This document shows, in pieces, positions 10,776 to 22,689 of a stretch of 64,000 bases of DNA. Below the pieces are notes generated by a model. It did not search any database. It saw only the letters and a list, made by a program, of their open reading frames with translations, and was not told the origin of the DNA. Source of the DNA: Stomoxys calcitrans (Eukaryota > Arthropoda > Insecta > Diptera > Muscidae); assembly GCF_963082655.1 (NCBI RefSeq), contig NC_081553.1:125260578-125324577 (forward strand), read 5' to 3'. Every line of letters begins with the position of its first letter. Within the stretch, counting starts at the first letter, position 1. A program made the position numbers and the translations under genes.

Positions 10776-12378
10776 AAATGGGCACATTAGCCAATCACGG
10801 ATATATGGGTCTCGGTTTGTTTGTTCCGTATAGACTGAAAAACGGCAGAACCGATTTTCTCGAAATTTTCGCATATTGTGTAGGTTGGTCTGGAAGGAAA
10901 CATAGGCTATATAATTTTTCGGTATCCCAACCCCAACCCAAAATCAAAAGTGGATCGATAGGGACAATATAGGTATCAAATGAAAGGTATTGGAGAGTAG
11001 AATACGAATATATTTAGTATTAAAATTTGAGTCTAAATACCCAACCCCAAAACTCCCCCAAATAAACATATTGGACGTTCATTTCAATATGGGTGTCAAA
11101 TTGAAGGTATTCGTAGTAGATTTAGAGTAGATTTCGAATCTGGCATACAAAATCATATCGAAGTATAGTGGATCACGCCTCAAAAACCCCATTAGACCCA
11201 TTATGACTATATGATACTTGGCTGAACCGATTTTCTTAAAATTTTCATAGATTATGACGTTTGTCTGGAAGGAAACATAGGCTACATAATTTTCGAAATC
11301 GGGTAGATGCGGACTCCGCCTCCCCCTACCCCTCCTCCACCACAAAAACGCCACCCATGTCCGAAAGTGGTCCGATGGTAACAAATGAAAGGTATTGGAG
11401 ACCATAAAGCGAACATGGTATTAAATCTGGGTCCTAGTACCCAGCCGGCCCCCAACCCCAAAACTCCTCTAAACAGATATATTCGAAGTTCATGTCAATA
11501 TGGGACTCAAATTAAAAGTATTAGACAGTAGATTACAAATATGGCATAAAACATTAGGTCCAAGTAATGGGATATTAGCCGACCATGGCTATATGGGACT
11601 CAAATGAAAGGTATTAGGGAGTAGATTATGAATATGACATGAAAAATTTGCCTTCAAGTCTAGGTGGCGTTTTTCCTCCTTAAAATACATCAAATGGGTT
11701 ATTTGACCCATTATGACAATATGGGACTCAAATGAAAGGTATTTGAAATAGAAAACGAATTTTCTTTCCAATTTTGGAGCCAAGTTTTGTGGTACGCCCT
11801 TAAGCACCCCCTAAGCTGAACTTAATTTCCTTTGGGAATAAAGAACGAATTTGATATTTTTTTCAGCGCAAAGTGCCGATGGCCGCCCCAGCCCCAAAAC
11901 ATCCTCCAAACGGTTCATATTTACCGGCCCTGGAAATATGGGGCTCAAATTAAAGGGATTTGGAATTGCAGCACGAATTTGATATCCATATTTGAGTCGA
12001 AATGTCTGAGGTACCACCCTCCCCACTAGGAACAGATAAGGGGAAAATCCTAACACATCAATGAGCGCATTCCGATTCAAGTTTAAACTCAATGATAGGA
12101 AACCTTTTTTTTATAGACCAGTCCTAACGGCGTCCCGCAGTGCGACACCTCTTTGGGGAAAATTTTTTAATTGACCATGCATGGCATTGTACCTCGCAAA
12201 TGTCGCCAACATTAAGAGGGGATAAACACCGCTTTGTCCGATGTTCTCGCCAGGATTCGAACGCGTCCAGAGTCATAGGCTACAATGGCTCAAAATCGAT
12301 ATCCGCATTCAGTGTCCCCACCCTAAAAGATAATATAAAGTTAAAGAAGCCGCAGCGAAGCGGGCCCGCTTTGGCTAG
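10775..12378 (+). mobile_element. Family C, Helitron-like non-coding element (interrupted by a SINE)
   Basis: The 3' end carries the perfect palindrome AGCGGGCCCGCT (12359-12370), TTGG, then CTAG (12375-12378) followed by T, matching canonical Helitron ends. The body has repeated units with GGGACTCAAATGAAAGGTAT, the reverse complement of the units in the copy at 4389-6045. A SINE lies near the 3' end at ~12028-12285. No transposase frame is seen. Confidence 0.6.
12028..12285 (-). mobile_element. tRNA-derived SINE (S1), degraded
   Basis: It matches the SINE copies at 35323 and 59467 in the same order: tail, CACCTCTTTGGGG, GCATTGTACCTCGCAAATGT, then the tRNA-like head with box-B remnant GGATTCGAAC on the minus strand. 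The box-A side is lost. Confidence 0.8.
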
Positions 12379-12382
12379 TTTA

Positions 12383-13330
12383 TTACAAAGATAAATAACA
12401 ATAGGAACAAGCTCTATAAAAGCATTCCATCCCCTCCAACGAACTGTTCGATTAACTTGTTTGTATAATACATAGCTTGAATTTGAATCAGAATGTCATT
12501 GTCTTCCCTCCTTTTTGCTATTAATGATAATAATGGACTTTTGACCAAATGGCTGCAAGATCAACACACACCACATTTGTATATGTATAGACAACCACAC
12601 TCAACATCTCTACAAAACATCTCCATTTTAAAAGGTCCAATTCCTGTGGACGGATCAATGAAGCAAATGTAACGACAATCCACTCTTACAAGTTGACTGA
12701 CTAGTTGCATTCAATCGAAATAGTTGCTGGCAGCTGGGTGTTGATGATGATTAAAATGTTGACACAAAGTGATTTATGGATTGACCAAGGAGCAAATCCA
12801 AGAACACATTTTCAATGATGCTTTGAGTAGCAGTTTGAAACTGTCAACCAACAAAATTAGTTTGTGAACAAAAAAATAGTACAGCTTCCAATCCATTTGG
12901 AAGCAAAGATAGATGGGTTAACAACTTAGCCATATCTGTCTGTCCCTCTGTTTGTCCTTATATGTATGTTGTTGGTATGGAGTATGGCAAAGACGTTTCG
13001 AAGAGAGACAGGCTAAACGAATAAGTCCCCTGCCTCCAGTCTAAAGGCATACAAAAATTAGCTAGAAAAGCGTTTGAGTACCTGCTCTCCTGAAAGTTTT
13101 TAGTATATAAGACTAGAAACTGAACTTATTTTAGGCAAAGTTGGCAAAAATGAAGCAAATTAAACAGTGCAATAACGGAGACACACCGGCAGAATTGAAC
13201 AAGGAATTTGGTCATTGTTTCATTTAAATGAAATTTACTAATCGAGAGCAAAGATCCGCATGAAGGTAGGCGATTTGAGAATCACTTTCATGTCATGGAA
13301 AATCTTGGTCCAGATTTCGATGTAGCTCCC
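12383..13330. other. Spacer without a recognised feature
   Basis: I see no long frame, no known repeat and no RNA gene. Confidence 0.5.

Positions 13331-13404
<74 letters not shown>
13331..13404. repeat. (TA)n microsatellite
   Basis: An uninterrupted TA run of about 36 units grows out of GTAGCTCCCGTATATA, a sequence like the TATATGGGAGCTA core of the family D monomers. Confidence 0.97.
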
Positions 13405-13407
<3 letters not shown>

Positions 13408-13694
13408 TCGCTCAATTTTTCACTAGATCCTTTCTCAGCGCATTCATCAACCGATTTTTCCAACACTTTCCACAATGTCTTCTTTTATGACCTCTATTTT
13501 GGTACGGGTTTTAGTCAATATTGATTAAGATTGACATATATCTCCCATATATATTTTCAAACGATTTAGAGTAATGTTCCAATAAAGTTGTGTGAATCTC
13601 ACTACCAGATGCATATAAAGAACACTAAAGATGGTAGATTTGTCGTTAGTTTCCGCATCATTGAGTGTTTTAATACGACTCAACTTACTTACTT

Positions 13695-14150
13695 ACTTTT
13701 CTTAAATTGGCTGTGACAGAACATTTGCTCCACTATCCGAACGTAGAATAACGTTCCAAGCGCCTCGATCTTCTGCGCTTATTTTATAATCTCTGACACC
13801 AAGTTTCCAGGTGACTCCCACAACTTGATCTTTCTATCTGGCTTTCGGTCGACCCGGTTTGCGTGCACCACCATGTTTGCATTCAAAAGACTCCTCTGCT
13901 TGAGCTTCTTCATCCATTCTGACAACATGACTTAGCCAACACAGCCAATGTATTTTGATACGTGTAACAATGCTATCGTCGTCATACAGCTCGTAGTTCA
14001 AACAATGCCTATATTCTCCATTAACGCAAACTGGTCCATATATTTTACGAAGAATCTTTCTCTCAAATACTCTATGATCTCACCTGCTTTCACAAGTACC
14101 CATGCTCAGCCGACACAGGATACCTATGAGCACCACACAGGCTGGAACTT
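13695..14150 (-). pseudogene. RTE-like LINE RT, C-terminal fragment
   Basis: On the minus strand it repeats the last ~150 codons of the reverse transcriptase at 56065-57330: an FERKILRKIYGPVCVNGEYR segment, a Leu/Trp-rich stretch, RKPGRPKARWKDQVVG, and RGAWNVILRS near the end. Stops and substitutions interrupt it (for example before the FERK segment). It begins just upstream of FERK, so the catalytic palm is missing. Its 3' end, at 13695 on the plus strand, coincides with the ACTTACTTAC run also seen beside the other copy. Confidence 0.85.
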
Positions 14151-14159
14151 TGAGGTCTG

Positions 14160-14435
14160 ACTTATGTGGTGTCCGTTGTTACCACGGGAAGCTTAGTTGA
14201 AAGTTACCGGGCGTGTCCACATGTTGCTGATGGTGGAAAACTCCGTTTTTATGCGGAGTAGCAGCAACTACGGCCGCGGGCACTGATACTAGAGATGACA
14301 AGGCGAGTTATTCGCTCCTTCAAATAACTAATGACCAACGTCAGCGTCTGTTCCCAGTTTAGGGGCGGCAGGAAGCGATCGTCGGATCTTGGAGCAAGCG
14401 GTTCGTGACAAGGAGGGATACATGTGCGGTCCGAC
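14160..14435. other. Unassigned segment between two retroelement relics
   Basis: This GC-richer stretch (CTACGGCCGCGGGCACTGATA near 14268) has no clear frame. It may be the 3' UTR of a further LINE. The assignment is inference only. Confidence 0.25.
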
Positions 14436-14439
14436 TGAA

Positions 14440-16996
14440 TCATTATGAGAAACAAAGGAATAATAATCCGACTCCTCTACAACTAAGTTAAGAGCAGTGT
14501 TCGATACATCTGCCAAGACATCAACTGGATTTTCGTTAAATGTATACTGTACACTGGGCCAGTCATACAAAGCGACCTGTTCTTCATCCTACTGAGATTC
14601 CGGCTGCCGAAATTTGTCTTTACAACCGATGTCGAAAAAAATTTATAGGCAGATACTGTTAAATCCTACTGACTATCAATACCTGCTGATAATTTGGAGT
14701 GAAGATCCAGCTGCGGCAGTAAATTATTATCCACTCAACACAGTGGCTTATGATACAAGAGCAGCCCCGTACCTCGCTTCCATATGTTTACCAAAAATAA
14801 CAAATGACAACATAATTAATTAGCCGCATGACTCAAAGATTTTGAATGAAAACATTTATGTTAATGATGTACTCCGCAGCTCAGACAACTTAAGAACATG
14901 AATTAAAACTCAGAGGCAACTAGTGTCGATCCTGAGACAACATGGATTTAACTTGGAAAAATGATGTGCGAATCTTGCAAATCTATTAAAATGTATTCCG
15001 AAGGCGGACCAACAAGTGAGCCTTAATTTGAACAACTCCGATTACGACCATTTTTGCATCAAGGCATCAACAACATCCGAGTGGGCAAGACTATTTGATC
15101 CACTTGGACTTATCGCTCCTGTCATTATCAAGGCACAGATCTTCATTCAAGAATTATGGTTATACAAACTATCTTGGGATGAGCCGTTACCTGCAAATAT
15201 TCATGCTTCATGGTTGATTTTCAGAAAAGATTTAGAGAGCTTAAACGATTAAAAAATTTCACGACATACCTTTCAAGGCGATATTATATCTGAAGAGGCT
15301 TTCGGTGCGGTTGCATATATCCGAGCTGTTCTTAAGAACGAGTCATTCTACGATTGTATGCCAAATCAAGAGTAACACTGCCTCAACTGGAACTATGTGC
15401 CGCTGGGATAACAGGTCAATTTGAAAATAAGATAAAGATGGACCTTAGAATACAAAGAAATCCCATATTCATTTGGACCGATTCTGAGATAGTACTACAT
15501 TGGATCAATGTACAGTCATTCTTCTACAAGACATTCGTGCCCAACAAAATATCAAATATTCTTAGAGCTATGTAAATTAGATGTACGGTCCAAGGTAAAG
15601 CTCGATATCTTATTTTATTTTATTTTTTGTCTGAATATCGATTGATATCGAATGTTGCGATTATCGATAGTTTGCCAACTCTAGTTAAAGAACAATCCAT
15701 CAGGTATTATTTCCCGTGGTTTACATGCTGCCAACTTGCCAAACAGTCACCTATGGTTCCATGGACCACTTTTCTTCATGGAAATAGATCATTATGGCCA
15801 CTAAAATTTGCTTCGAGGTTGGTCATTGTTTCTGATATTGAGAATAAGAAGAACACGACGACAGTCGCAGTCGCTGCTGTTGAGGATGGCAATATTATTT
15901 ACAAAATACCGCATAAAGAGTCATTTGTAGTGTTTCAAAGAATTATTTCGAATTTCCGAACTGCGAAATCTTTACGATCCATACACATATCACTCACCCC
16001 AAAGGAACTGGATTGTCATTGTCCAGAAAAATTGTGAAAAAGATAAGAGCAGCATAGAGCAGCAACACCATTCCTGGATAGAATGATGCGATTAGGAGGC
16101 CGCCTTGAAAACTCTGAATTGTAGACAGATGCTAAGCATCCAATGATATTGCCATGCAATGATCCAATTGTAAAAATACTCTTCGTTAAGACCCATGAAG
16201 ACAGCAGGATTTGTGGAGCTCAGTCATTGCTGCACGTAATCAGACAGCGATTTTTGCCAATAAAAGGAAAGATTACGGTTCGGACCACAGTACAAAAATG
16301 TGTAAGATGCACCAGGGCATGGCCCCAATTATGAAAACAAATTATGAGAAACTTACCACAAACAAGAGCTTTACCAGCTCTTCCATTCATTAACTCTGGA
16401 GTGAACTACTGCGGACCTTTGCTGATTCATTATAATTATAATGAGTTTATTATAAGTTCGAGGCAAGAAGTCAACAAAGACCCACATTGCAGTTTTCTGT
16501 TGCTTTGCAAGAAAGGCCGTACATTTAGAGATGACGACTGACCTATCAACAGATAATTTCATATGAACTCTAAAGCGGTTTGTTGCTGGGCATGGTCATT
16601 GTCAGAATATCTACTCAGATAATGCGACTAACCATGTAGGGGCAAAACATCAACTATGGGAACTATCGTACTCCTCACAGGCACAAGAAAACATTATAAG
16701 TACTGCCAGCTTAATGGGAATCAAATATAATTTTATTCCACCCAGCAGCCGTGAAGTCTGCGAAATATCTACTGGTGAGAGGGATGCGTAGAGCACCACT
16801 AACCTATGAAGAATTTAAAACCGTTGTCATGGCGCCGTTAGAGTCACTGAAGTTAAAACTGCTGCGTGAAGAAGAAAATGAACCAATTTCAGACCGATCC
16901 ATCCCTGAAACAATGAGAATGTCCGTTCATCCAAAAAGTCACGATAAATCAATTAAATGCATCGGACCTTACTTTCAACCCAAGAGGCCAAAATAA
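14440..16996 (+). pseudogene. BEL/Pao LTR retrotransposon pol relic (RT, RNase H, integrase)
   Basis: A polyprotein of the BEL/Pao superfamily, which reverse transcribes and integrates the element. Segments in order: SSTTKLRAVFDTSAKTS (~14480), then after a frameshift LYTGPVIQSDLFFIL and FTTDVEKIYRQI (catalytic Asp region, ~14620); the YVDD box, here Y-V-N-D at 14857-14868, which loses one catalytic Asp; the linker ARLFDPLGLIAPVIIKAQIF (~15090); LPQLELCAAGI and WTDSEIVLHWI (RNase H, ~15380-15500); the zinc-binding part of integrase with CVRCTR (~16300); and the integrase core around NSGVNYCGP, STDNF and YSDNATNHVG (~16390-16630). There are at least five stops or frameshifts. No LTRs were recognised on either side, so only the internal region is visible. 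The element is dead. Confidence 0.85.
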
Positions 16997-17097
16997 CAAG
17001 TTCAACTTTACATTTAAAACTAAAATTATTATCTTATCATATAATGATCTTACCATATTTTCTATGTACTCTGGTAAGTCACTTTATCATTAGTATA

Positions 17098-17388
17098 GTA
17101 TAGTCCAAATTGAACTTTAACCATATCAAGCTCCTATATAAACGATCGCCCGATGTTGCTTCTTGAGCCCCTACAAGGCGCAATTATTATCCGAATGAAC
17201 TGAAATATTACACCATGACTTCTTCAATGTTCAACATTCATTTATTGACCGAATCGGGATATAACTTGATATAGCTCCAATAGCATAAGAGTTCTTATTC
17301 AATACCGCGCATAGAACTCGACAAATGCGATCCATGGTGGAGGGTATATAAGATTCGACCTGGCCGAACTTAGCACGCTCTTACTTGT
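17098..17388 (+). repeat. Family A repeat, 3' part
   Basis: It has the last monomer (TTCTTGAGCCCCTACAAGGC), ATGGTGGAGGGTATA, a palindrome in which one arm is mutated, and the tail CACGCTCTTACTTGTT. Confidence 0.85.
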
Positions 17389-17429
17389 TTATGTTGAGTA
17401 CACATGTGCCCTTTATCAATATTTTCAGT

Positions 17430-17491
17430 ACAATGCATGGTGTTGGGTTCCCCAGATTCGGCCCGTCAGAACTTAGCACATTTTTACTTGT
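17430..17491 (+). repeat. Solo 3' terminus of an A/B-type repeat
   Basis: ATTCGGCCCGTCAGAACTTAG plus ACATTTTTACTTGTT recurs here without a body. Confidence 0.6.
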
Positions 17492-18435
17492 TCTTACTAA
17501 TTTATTTTAAACAACAACAACTTTTCTTTTACAAGTATGTGTACATGATTATCTAGTATTAAAACTTTGCACAGGTCAACAGATGAGTATGCACAAAAAT
17601 TTCCTTAGATTTCAGTTGAATTGTTCCATCCATGGCGGTAAACAAAAATTCCAACTCTCGAAAATTGGAAAACAATTTCACCAGACAATAAAACTGTCGA
17701 ATAATAAATCTTATTAAATAAATGACTTGGAGCAAACACGGACACGAACACCGTACACAGAAATTCCTGAAGCCCACAAAATATTTTGCAAGAAGGCGCA
17801 GTCAAATGTTTGCTGTGACTATATTGTGCATTTTGATGCACTTAAACACCTGTCTGACGCTGATGCTGGAGACTTCTATAATATTTATTACCGTCGGGCT
17901 CTTTTGTACGTTTCCATTCCTTTGCATGTCCCCATCTAGACTCTTTTCATGTTGTGACCTTATGATCATTAAATCTCCAATGACTTGGTTAGATTTAAGA
18001 ACAATAGGATGAAACAGGCAATTGAATCACAAAAGGAGCATTTATGCAATGCACCATAAATAGATTCGCATTTTCACTCCAGTCCCTTATTCTCCTAGGT
18101 TAGTTTGTCGTCGTTGCAGTACTAATGACCGATGTTAAACACAAAGGATGACCACCGAGTTTGCGAATCCAAGCCATGAAGAAGAAGTTTCTAATTGCAG
18201 TTGTACTTCTGGAATACATGGCGCTGAGTTTGTCACTCACTTTGCCTTTGTCTCGATAAGAGATGTGAGCTAAAGGTGTTAAACCAAAACTATTCGCTTT
18301 GTTTTGTGCATCTCTAAAAAGTAACATATGTGAACATTTAGATAGCATAACTTAAAAAAGATTTATTTTGGTACTTTTTCTCCAAAGAGAGTCGGGCTAA
18401 ATCTGGGTGAGCATAATGTTAGTAAAGAAAACTTA
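17492..18435. other. Spacer with weak coding-like frames, nothing recognised
   Basis: A plus-strand frame at 17727-17939 (ending GDFYNIYYRRALLYVSIPLH) and a minus-strand frame at 18100-18348 (containing KLSAMYSRSTTAIRNFF) look somewhat protein-like. Both are short and overlap other frames, and neither matches a family I know. Confidence 0.25.
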
Positions 18436-18439
18436 ACTT

Positions 18440-18667
18440 TCGTAAAGTCACCGAACCCATGCCCATGAAAATTCCTTTAAGGTACAGGGGCAAACTTCTT
18501 ACATATCAATGGGTGCTGTCAGATTCAATTGTAAGCTCAATGATCCGTTTATATAGCCCGAACGGCGTACCTCAGTGAGACACCTCTTTGGGGAGAAGTT
18601 TTAAATTGGCCTCTATGCATTGCATAGTATCCCAGAATTAGGAAGGGATTACCACTTCCGACATTTT
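18440..18667 (-). mobile_element. SINE S1, 3' part (split by family A)
   Basis: It matches the body of the SINE at 35323: GGGCAAACTTCTTACATATC, GAGACACCTCTTTGGGGAGA and AGGAAGGGATTACCAC. It continues after the family A insertion at 19447-19505. Confidence 0.85.
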
Positions 18668-19447
18668 TATACCCTCCTCCATAGGGTATACTAATTTCGT
18701 CATTCCGTTTTTAACACCTCGAAGTATGCATTTAAGACCTCATAAATGGTAAATGGACCAAATCGGTCCATGTTTTCATATAGCTGCCATATAAACCGAT
18801 CATGGGTTTTGACTTCTTGAGCCTCTAGAGGGCGCAATTCTCCTCCCATTTGACTGAAAGTTTGCTCGTAGTTGAGATCACTTCCAACAACTGTGCTAAG
18901 TATGGTTCAAATCGGTTCGTAACCTGATATAGCTGCCATATAAACCGATCTGGGATCTTAACTTCTTGAGCCTTTGGAGAGCGCAATTCCTATCCGAGTT
19001 GGCTGTTATTTTGCACGTGCTATTTTGGTACCATTTCCAACATTTGTGCGAAGTATGGTCCAATTCGGTCTATAACCTGATATAGCTGCCATATAAACCA
19101 ATCTGGGACCTTGACTCCTTGAGCCTCTAGAAAGAGCAGTTCTCATCCGATTTGGCACAAATTTTGTACAACGGCTTCTCCCATGCCCTTTAACATACGT
19201 GTGCAATATGGTCTGAATCTATCTATAGCTTGGTACAGCTCCTATATAAACCGATCTCCCAATTTTGTTTCTTGAGATCCGAATCGGACTTTAACTTGAT
19301 ATAGCTCCTTCTCCCCCCCCCCCGCCCTCATTCATTATTCTTGTTTGTCTAGAAAGAGATACTGCACAAAGAACTCGACAGATGCGATCCATGATGGAGG
19401 GTATATAAGATTCGGCCCGGCGGAACTTAGCACGCTTTTACTTGTTT
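18667..19447 (+). repeat. Family A repeat inserted in a SINE
   Basis: It has the head ATACCCTCCTCCATAGGG, no GTCCGTCC block (deleted), cores at 18783, 18932 and 19085 (spacing 149 and 153 bp), a C-run at ~19310-19323, ATGATGGAGGGTATA, the palindrome and a TTTTACTTGTTTT tail. Both flanks belong to one SINE, which defines the element ends. Confidence 0.92.
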
Positions 19448-19505
19448 TTCTGATGTTCTCGCCAGGTGTTCAGAGTCATACTAACCACTGTGCAACGGTG
19501 GCCCA
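19447..19505 (-). mobile_element. SINE S1, tRNA-like head (split from 18440-18667)
   Basis: CTGATGTTCTCGCCAGG followed by a degraded box B and the CACTGTGCAACGGTGG head continue the SINE interrupted at 18667. Confidence 0.85.
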
Positions 19506-19589
19506 CAAAATATGAGAAGAACTGTTAATAAATACCATTTCAAAGGACAAAAATTTCAAAAAGAGATCCTGTGTCGATCCGTATATTTA

Positions 19590-19740
19590 TCAATGGATCT
19601 ATCTCTCTTCCTCATGGATGTTAAAAACAAATGCACTACGCTATATAGCTTACTGTGGTACTACTGTGGTACAGGGTAATATATATTGGTACAGGGTAAT
19701 ATATATTACCCTGTACCACAGTAGTGTGGTGTAGCCTTTC
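19590..19740. repeat. Family D termini forming a perfect 27-bp inverted repeat
   Basis: Arms at 19660-19686 and 19699-19725 are exact reverse complements (ACTACTGTGGTACAGGGTAAT..). Between them is a partial third copy of GGTACAGGGTAATATATAT. The preceding GATCTATCTCTCTTCC..AACAAATGCA is the head-side block of family D in minus orientation. Confidence 0.9.
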
Positions 19741-19759
19741 AAGAAACAAATAACTAACA

Positions 19760-20095
19760 AACTTAGCTCGAAGCCTTTCAGGTCACTCAATCGGATTTAA
19801 AGGCGTAGTCGACAAACGCACTAACATGGGACGACGAAAATCCTATGGATATTCGGATCGTGAGAAAATGAGGCTGTTACTGAAAGGAAGTTAGAAGGAT
19901 GTCAGTATAGCTTTCCGTATCATAACTGGAAATATAGGACTACGATCTCACTTATGCAAAATCGGTGCGGCAAGTGATAGCATGAGTAGAGCGTATCAGG
20001 AAGATGATGAGATGTTGAAGCATTTCCTATGTCATTGCCCTGCTTTAGTGTTTCATCACACAAAGGCCTTTTATGTTTACCTGTTTTTGGTGTAT
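19760..20095 (+). mobile_element. LINE-beta C-terminal fragment, left half of a split copy
   Basis: It repeats 10030-10390 of the other LINE-beta copy: TCGAAGCCTTTC.GGTCA, GGATCGTGAGAA..GAGGCT, CATAACTGGAAATATAGGACT, then a C/H segment MLKHFLCHCPALVF. The element resumes at 22690 after the nested insertions. Confidence 0.8.
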
Positions 20096-20179
20096 ACGTT
20101 CCTTTCCCGCTTCGTGTGCAGTGGTGGACGCTCTTGCTCTCTTGTCGCTGTCATCCCACTGTTTAAGGCATAATAGCAA

Positions 20180-21598
20180 CCAGTAGAGGTATTCACTGAT
20201 AACTTTTAATATTTATGATTGTCACAATGATTGGCCAACATACGAGGGTTACGTTCGAAATTATTAACGGTATATTCCCATTTTCATTATTATCGAATTG
20301 ATGTCCTCGCTTTATGTAAAACCCATGTGGGTGAATATTCTGATCCACAGGATTCCAGGGTATCACACCCTATCTCTTTTCATTCCTCACAGAGGCCTTG
20401 TGCTATATGTACGTAATGATAAAGTATTCCAGAGGCAGCAACACTTGGACTCACAAGATCCGGAATTTAGCTCCCACACGTACTTTACTTCGGATATTTA
20501 TATAGAAGTTCAAAATCGGAAAGGGAGGCTTCCTTAAGCGGCTTTGACTACCTTTCTGACTCAATTACTACTATTTTAAAGGATTGTCCGGACATACGAC
20601 TCCGGAGAGTCAATATGCCGAGCTTTTCGCCCCGAAGAATGGACTGACGCAACTAGTGAATGAACCGCGACATGTTTCATGTGTCGAAGGGCACCAGTAT
20701 AGCACTCTTGACCTTTTCTTAACTTCTCACCCTGAGAAGTACAAAGTTAATATCCTTGCACCCCTTTGTAATTCCGATCACTGCATCATTTCAGCCTCCT
20801 TATCGTATGCTGCTCTTCGTGGCGACTCTTCTTCAGCCCCAAAAGGTCAATATTTGTATACGAAACGGCACGGTGGAAATAAGTCTGCCATTTTGGAACT
20901 TGCTGAAATGTTTACAGGAAATTCTTCCCTGATGTCTAGCAATCAACCACTCCCGGTGATTGAAAGTATATATAGTTCGATGCCTCAGATATTCTTTCGA
21001 ACACGTGGATTCAAAAGCTTCCTCAATGTTAACAAATCTCCAGGCCCGGATGGTATTCCAACACGTGTCCTTTGTAAGTGTTCTTCGACGCTTGTTCGTC
21101 CACTACGCAACTTTTTAAACCTAGCTTACCGCTTGGGAGTTTTCCCGGTGGGTTGAATGGTTACGAACGTTAAGCCCATCCCCAAACAGGGTGAGACGAA
21201 CATCCCTGAGAATTTCTGGCCAATTGTCGCTTGTAGAGTCGGTAATAACTTCGTTCGATTTATTTCAAGTTTTCTCAGAGATCGCACTATACGAGTGGTT
21301 GTAGATGGATTCTTATCCGATGAGTATACATTAACCGCAGGTATGCCACAAGGCTCTGTTCTTTCCCTTTCACTTTTCTTATTCTCATTGATGAACTATT
21401 GGGTCAGACTTTGAATCCAGTCAACTCATTTGCCGATGACAGAAGTCTGTCATTCGTAGTCATTCGGCAATAGACCCAATCTCAAGAAATTTGGGACAAG
21501 AGGCTCATCATGGATGAGACGCTCTCCGAGGATTTGTTGGCCATTTCCGAGTGGGATAGAATGAAGAGAGTAGACTTTAACGCAAAGAAGAGTGCTTG
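20180..21598 (+). pseudogene. CR1-like LINE ORF2 relic: endonuclease and reverse transcriptase (left part)
   Basis: The endonuclease begins with a NIRGLRSK motif (~20236), continues with DVLALCKTHV (the usual Glu replaced by Lys) and ends with HQYSTLDLFLTSHPEK and LCNSDHCII (~20695-20790). The linker leads to the RT motif NKSPGPDGIPTRVL (~21030) and KPIPKQGETNIPENF (~21172). The frame then jumps directly to FLRDRTIRVVVDGF and TAGMPQGSVLS (~21270-21365). By the family order about a hundred residues, including the first catalytic Asp region, are deleted. The FADD box is present at 21429-21440, but in another frame. Frameshifts near 20400 and 20540 and a stop at 21154 confirm it is dead. A family A element interrupts it at 21600; the 3' part is at 22375. 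Confidence 0.85.
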
Positions 21599-21599
21599 T

Positions 21600-22350
21600 T
21601 ATACCCTCCACCATAGGATGGGGAAACACTAATTTCGTCATTCTGTTTGTAACTCCTCGAAATATTTGTCTAAGACCCCATAAATAATATATATTCTTGA
21701 TCGTCATGACATTTTAAGTCGATCTCGCCATGTCCGTCCGTCTGTCTGTCGAAAGCACGCTAACTTTCGAAGGACTAAAGCTAGCCACCTGAACTTTTGC
21801 ACAAATACTTCTTATTAGTGTAGGTCGGTTGGGATTGTAAATGGGCTTTATCGGTCCACGTTTTGATATAGCTGGCATATAAACCGATCTGTTATCTTGA
21901 CTTCTTGAGCCGCTAAAGGGCGCAATTCCTTTCCGATTCGGCTGAAATTTTGCACGACGTGTTTTGTTATGACTTCCAACAACTGCGTTAAGAATAGTTA
22001 AAATCGGTCTACATCCTGATATATATATCTTGAGCCACTAGAGGACGCAATTATTATCCGATTTGGTTGAAATTTTGCATGTAGTGTTCTGTTATGACTT
22101 CCAACGACTGTGCCAAATACGGTTCAAATCGGTCTATAACCTGATATAGCTCCCATATAAACCGATCTCCCGATTTGACTTCTTGAGCCCGTACTAGTCA
22201 CAATTTTTCTCCGATTTGGCTGAAATTTTGCATGCGGTATTCTGAGACGACTACCAACAACTGTGCCTAGTACGGTCCAAGTCAGTCTATAACCTGATAA
22301 AGCTTCCGTATAAACTGGTCTCTCGATTACCCTTGTTCGGTTCCTAAAAG
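21600..22350 (+). repeat. Family A repeat inserted in the CR1-like LINE, 3' end missing
   Basis: It has the head ATACCCTCCACCATAGGATG after TTGTT, the CCATGTCCGTCCGTCTGTCT block and four or five monomers. It lacks the ATGGTGGAGGG motif, palindrome and tail. Confidence 0.88.
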
Positions 22351-22374
22351 CTTAATTTTTTTCTAAATTTATTT

Positions 22375-22680
22375 TGGGTAACATATCTGTCTCCTTATTT
22401 CTGACGTTAGGATGTTCACCAAGAATACAAGACTTGCCAGCAACTCACACCCGTTTGTAATTGATTGGCCAGTTGGCCGTACCATGCACTACAGAGAAAT
22501 TTATTTTTTCCCCTGAACCATTTGCATGTAGAATCGACTTCCAGCAAATGCCTTTCCCACCAACACTGACGTTCAGAAATTTAAAAGGAATATCAATAAA
22601 CGCTACTCCCTCTTTCCCCTCTCCAATCCTTAATTTTCCTAATCGTCAACGCAATGCACTGCATTTATAGGGGACAACCC
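22375..22680 (+). pseudogene. CR1-like LINE, C-terminal end (right part)
   Basis: In frames over this stretch lie TKNTRLASNSHPF and a Phe/Pro/Lys-rich end QKFKRNINK-like, which is how CR1-type ORF2 proteins finish. The frame is shifted several times. It continues the relic interrupted at 21600. Confidence 0.65.
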
Positions 22681-22689
22681 CTGATTGTT

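Noticed and set aside
13293..13475. 60-codon minus frame of alternating Tyr/Ile
   Set aside because: Translation of the (TA)n run.
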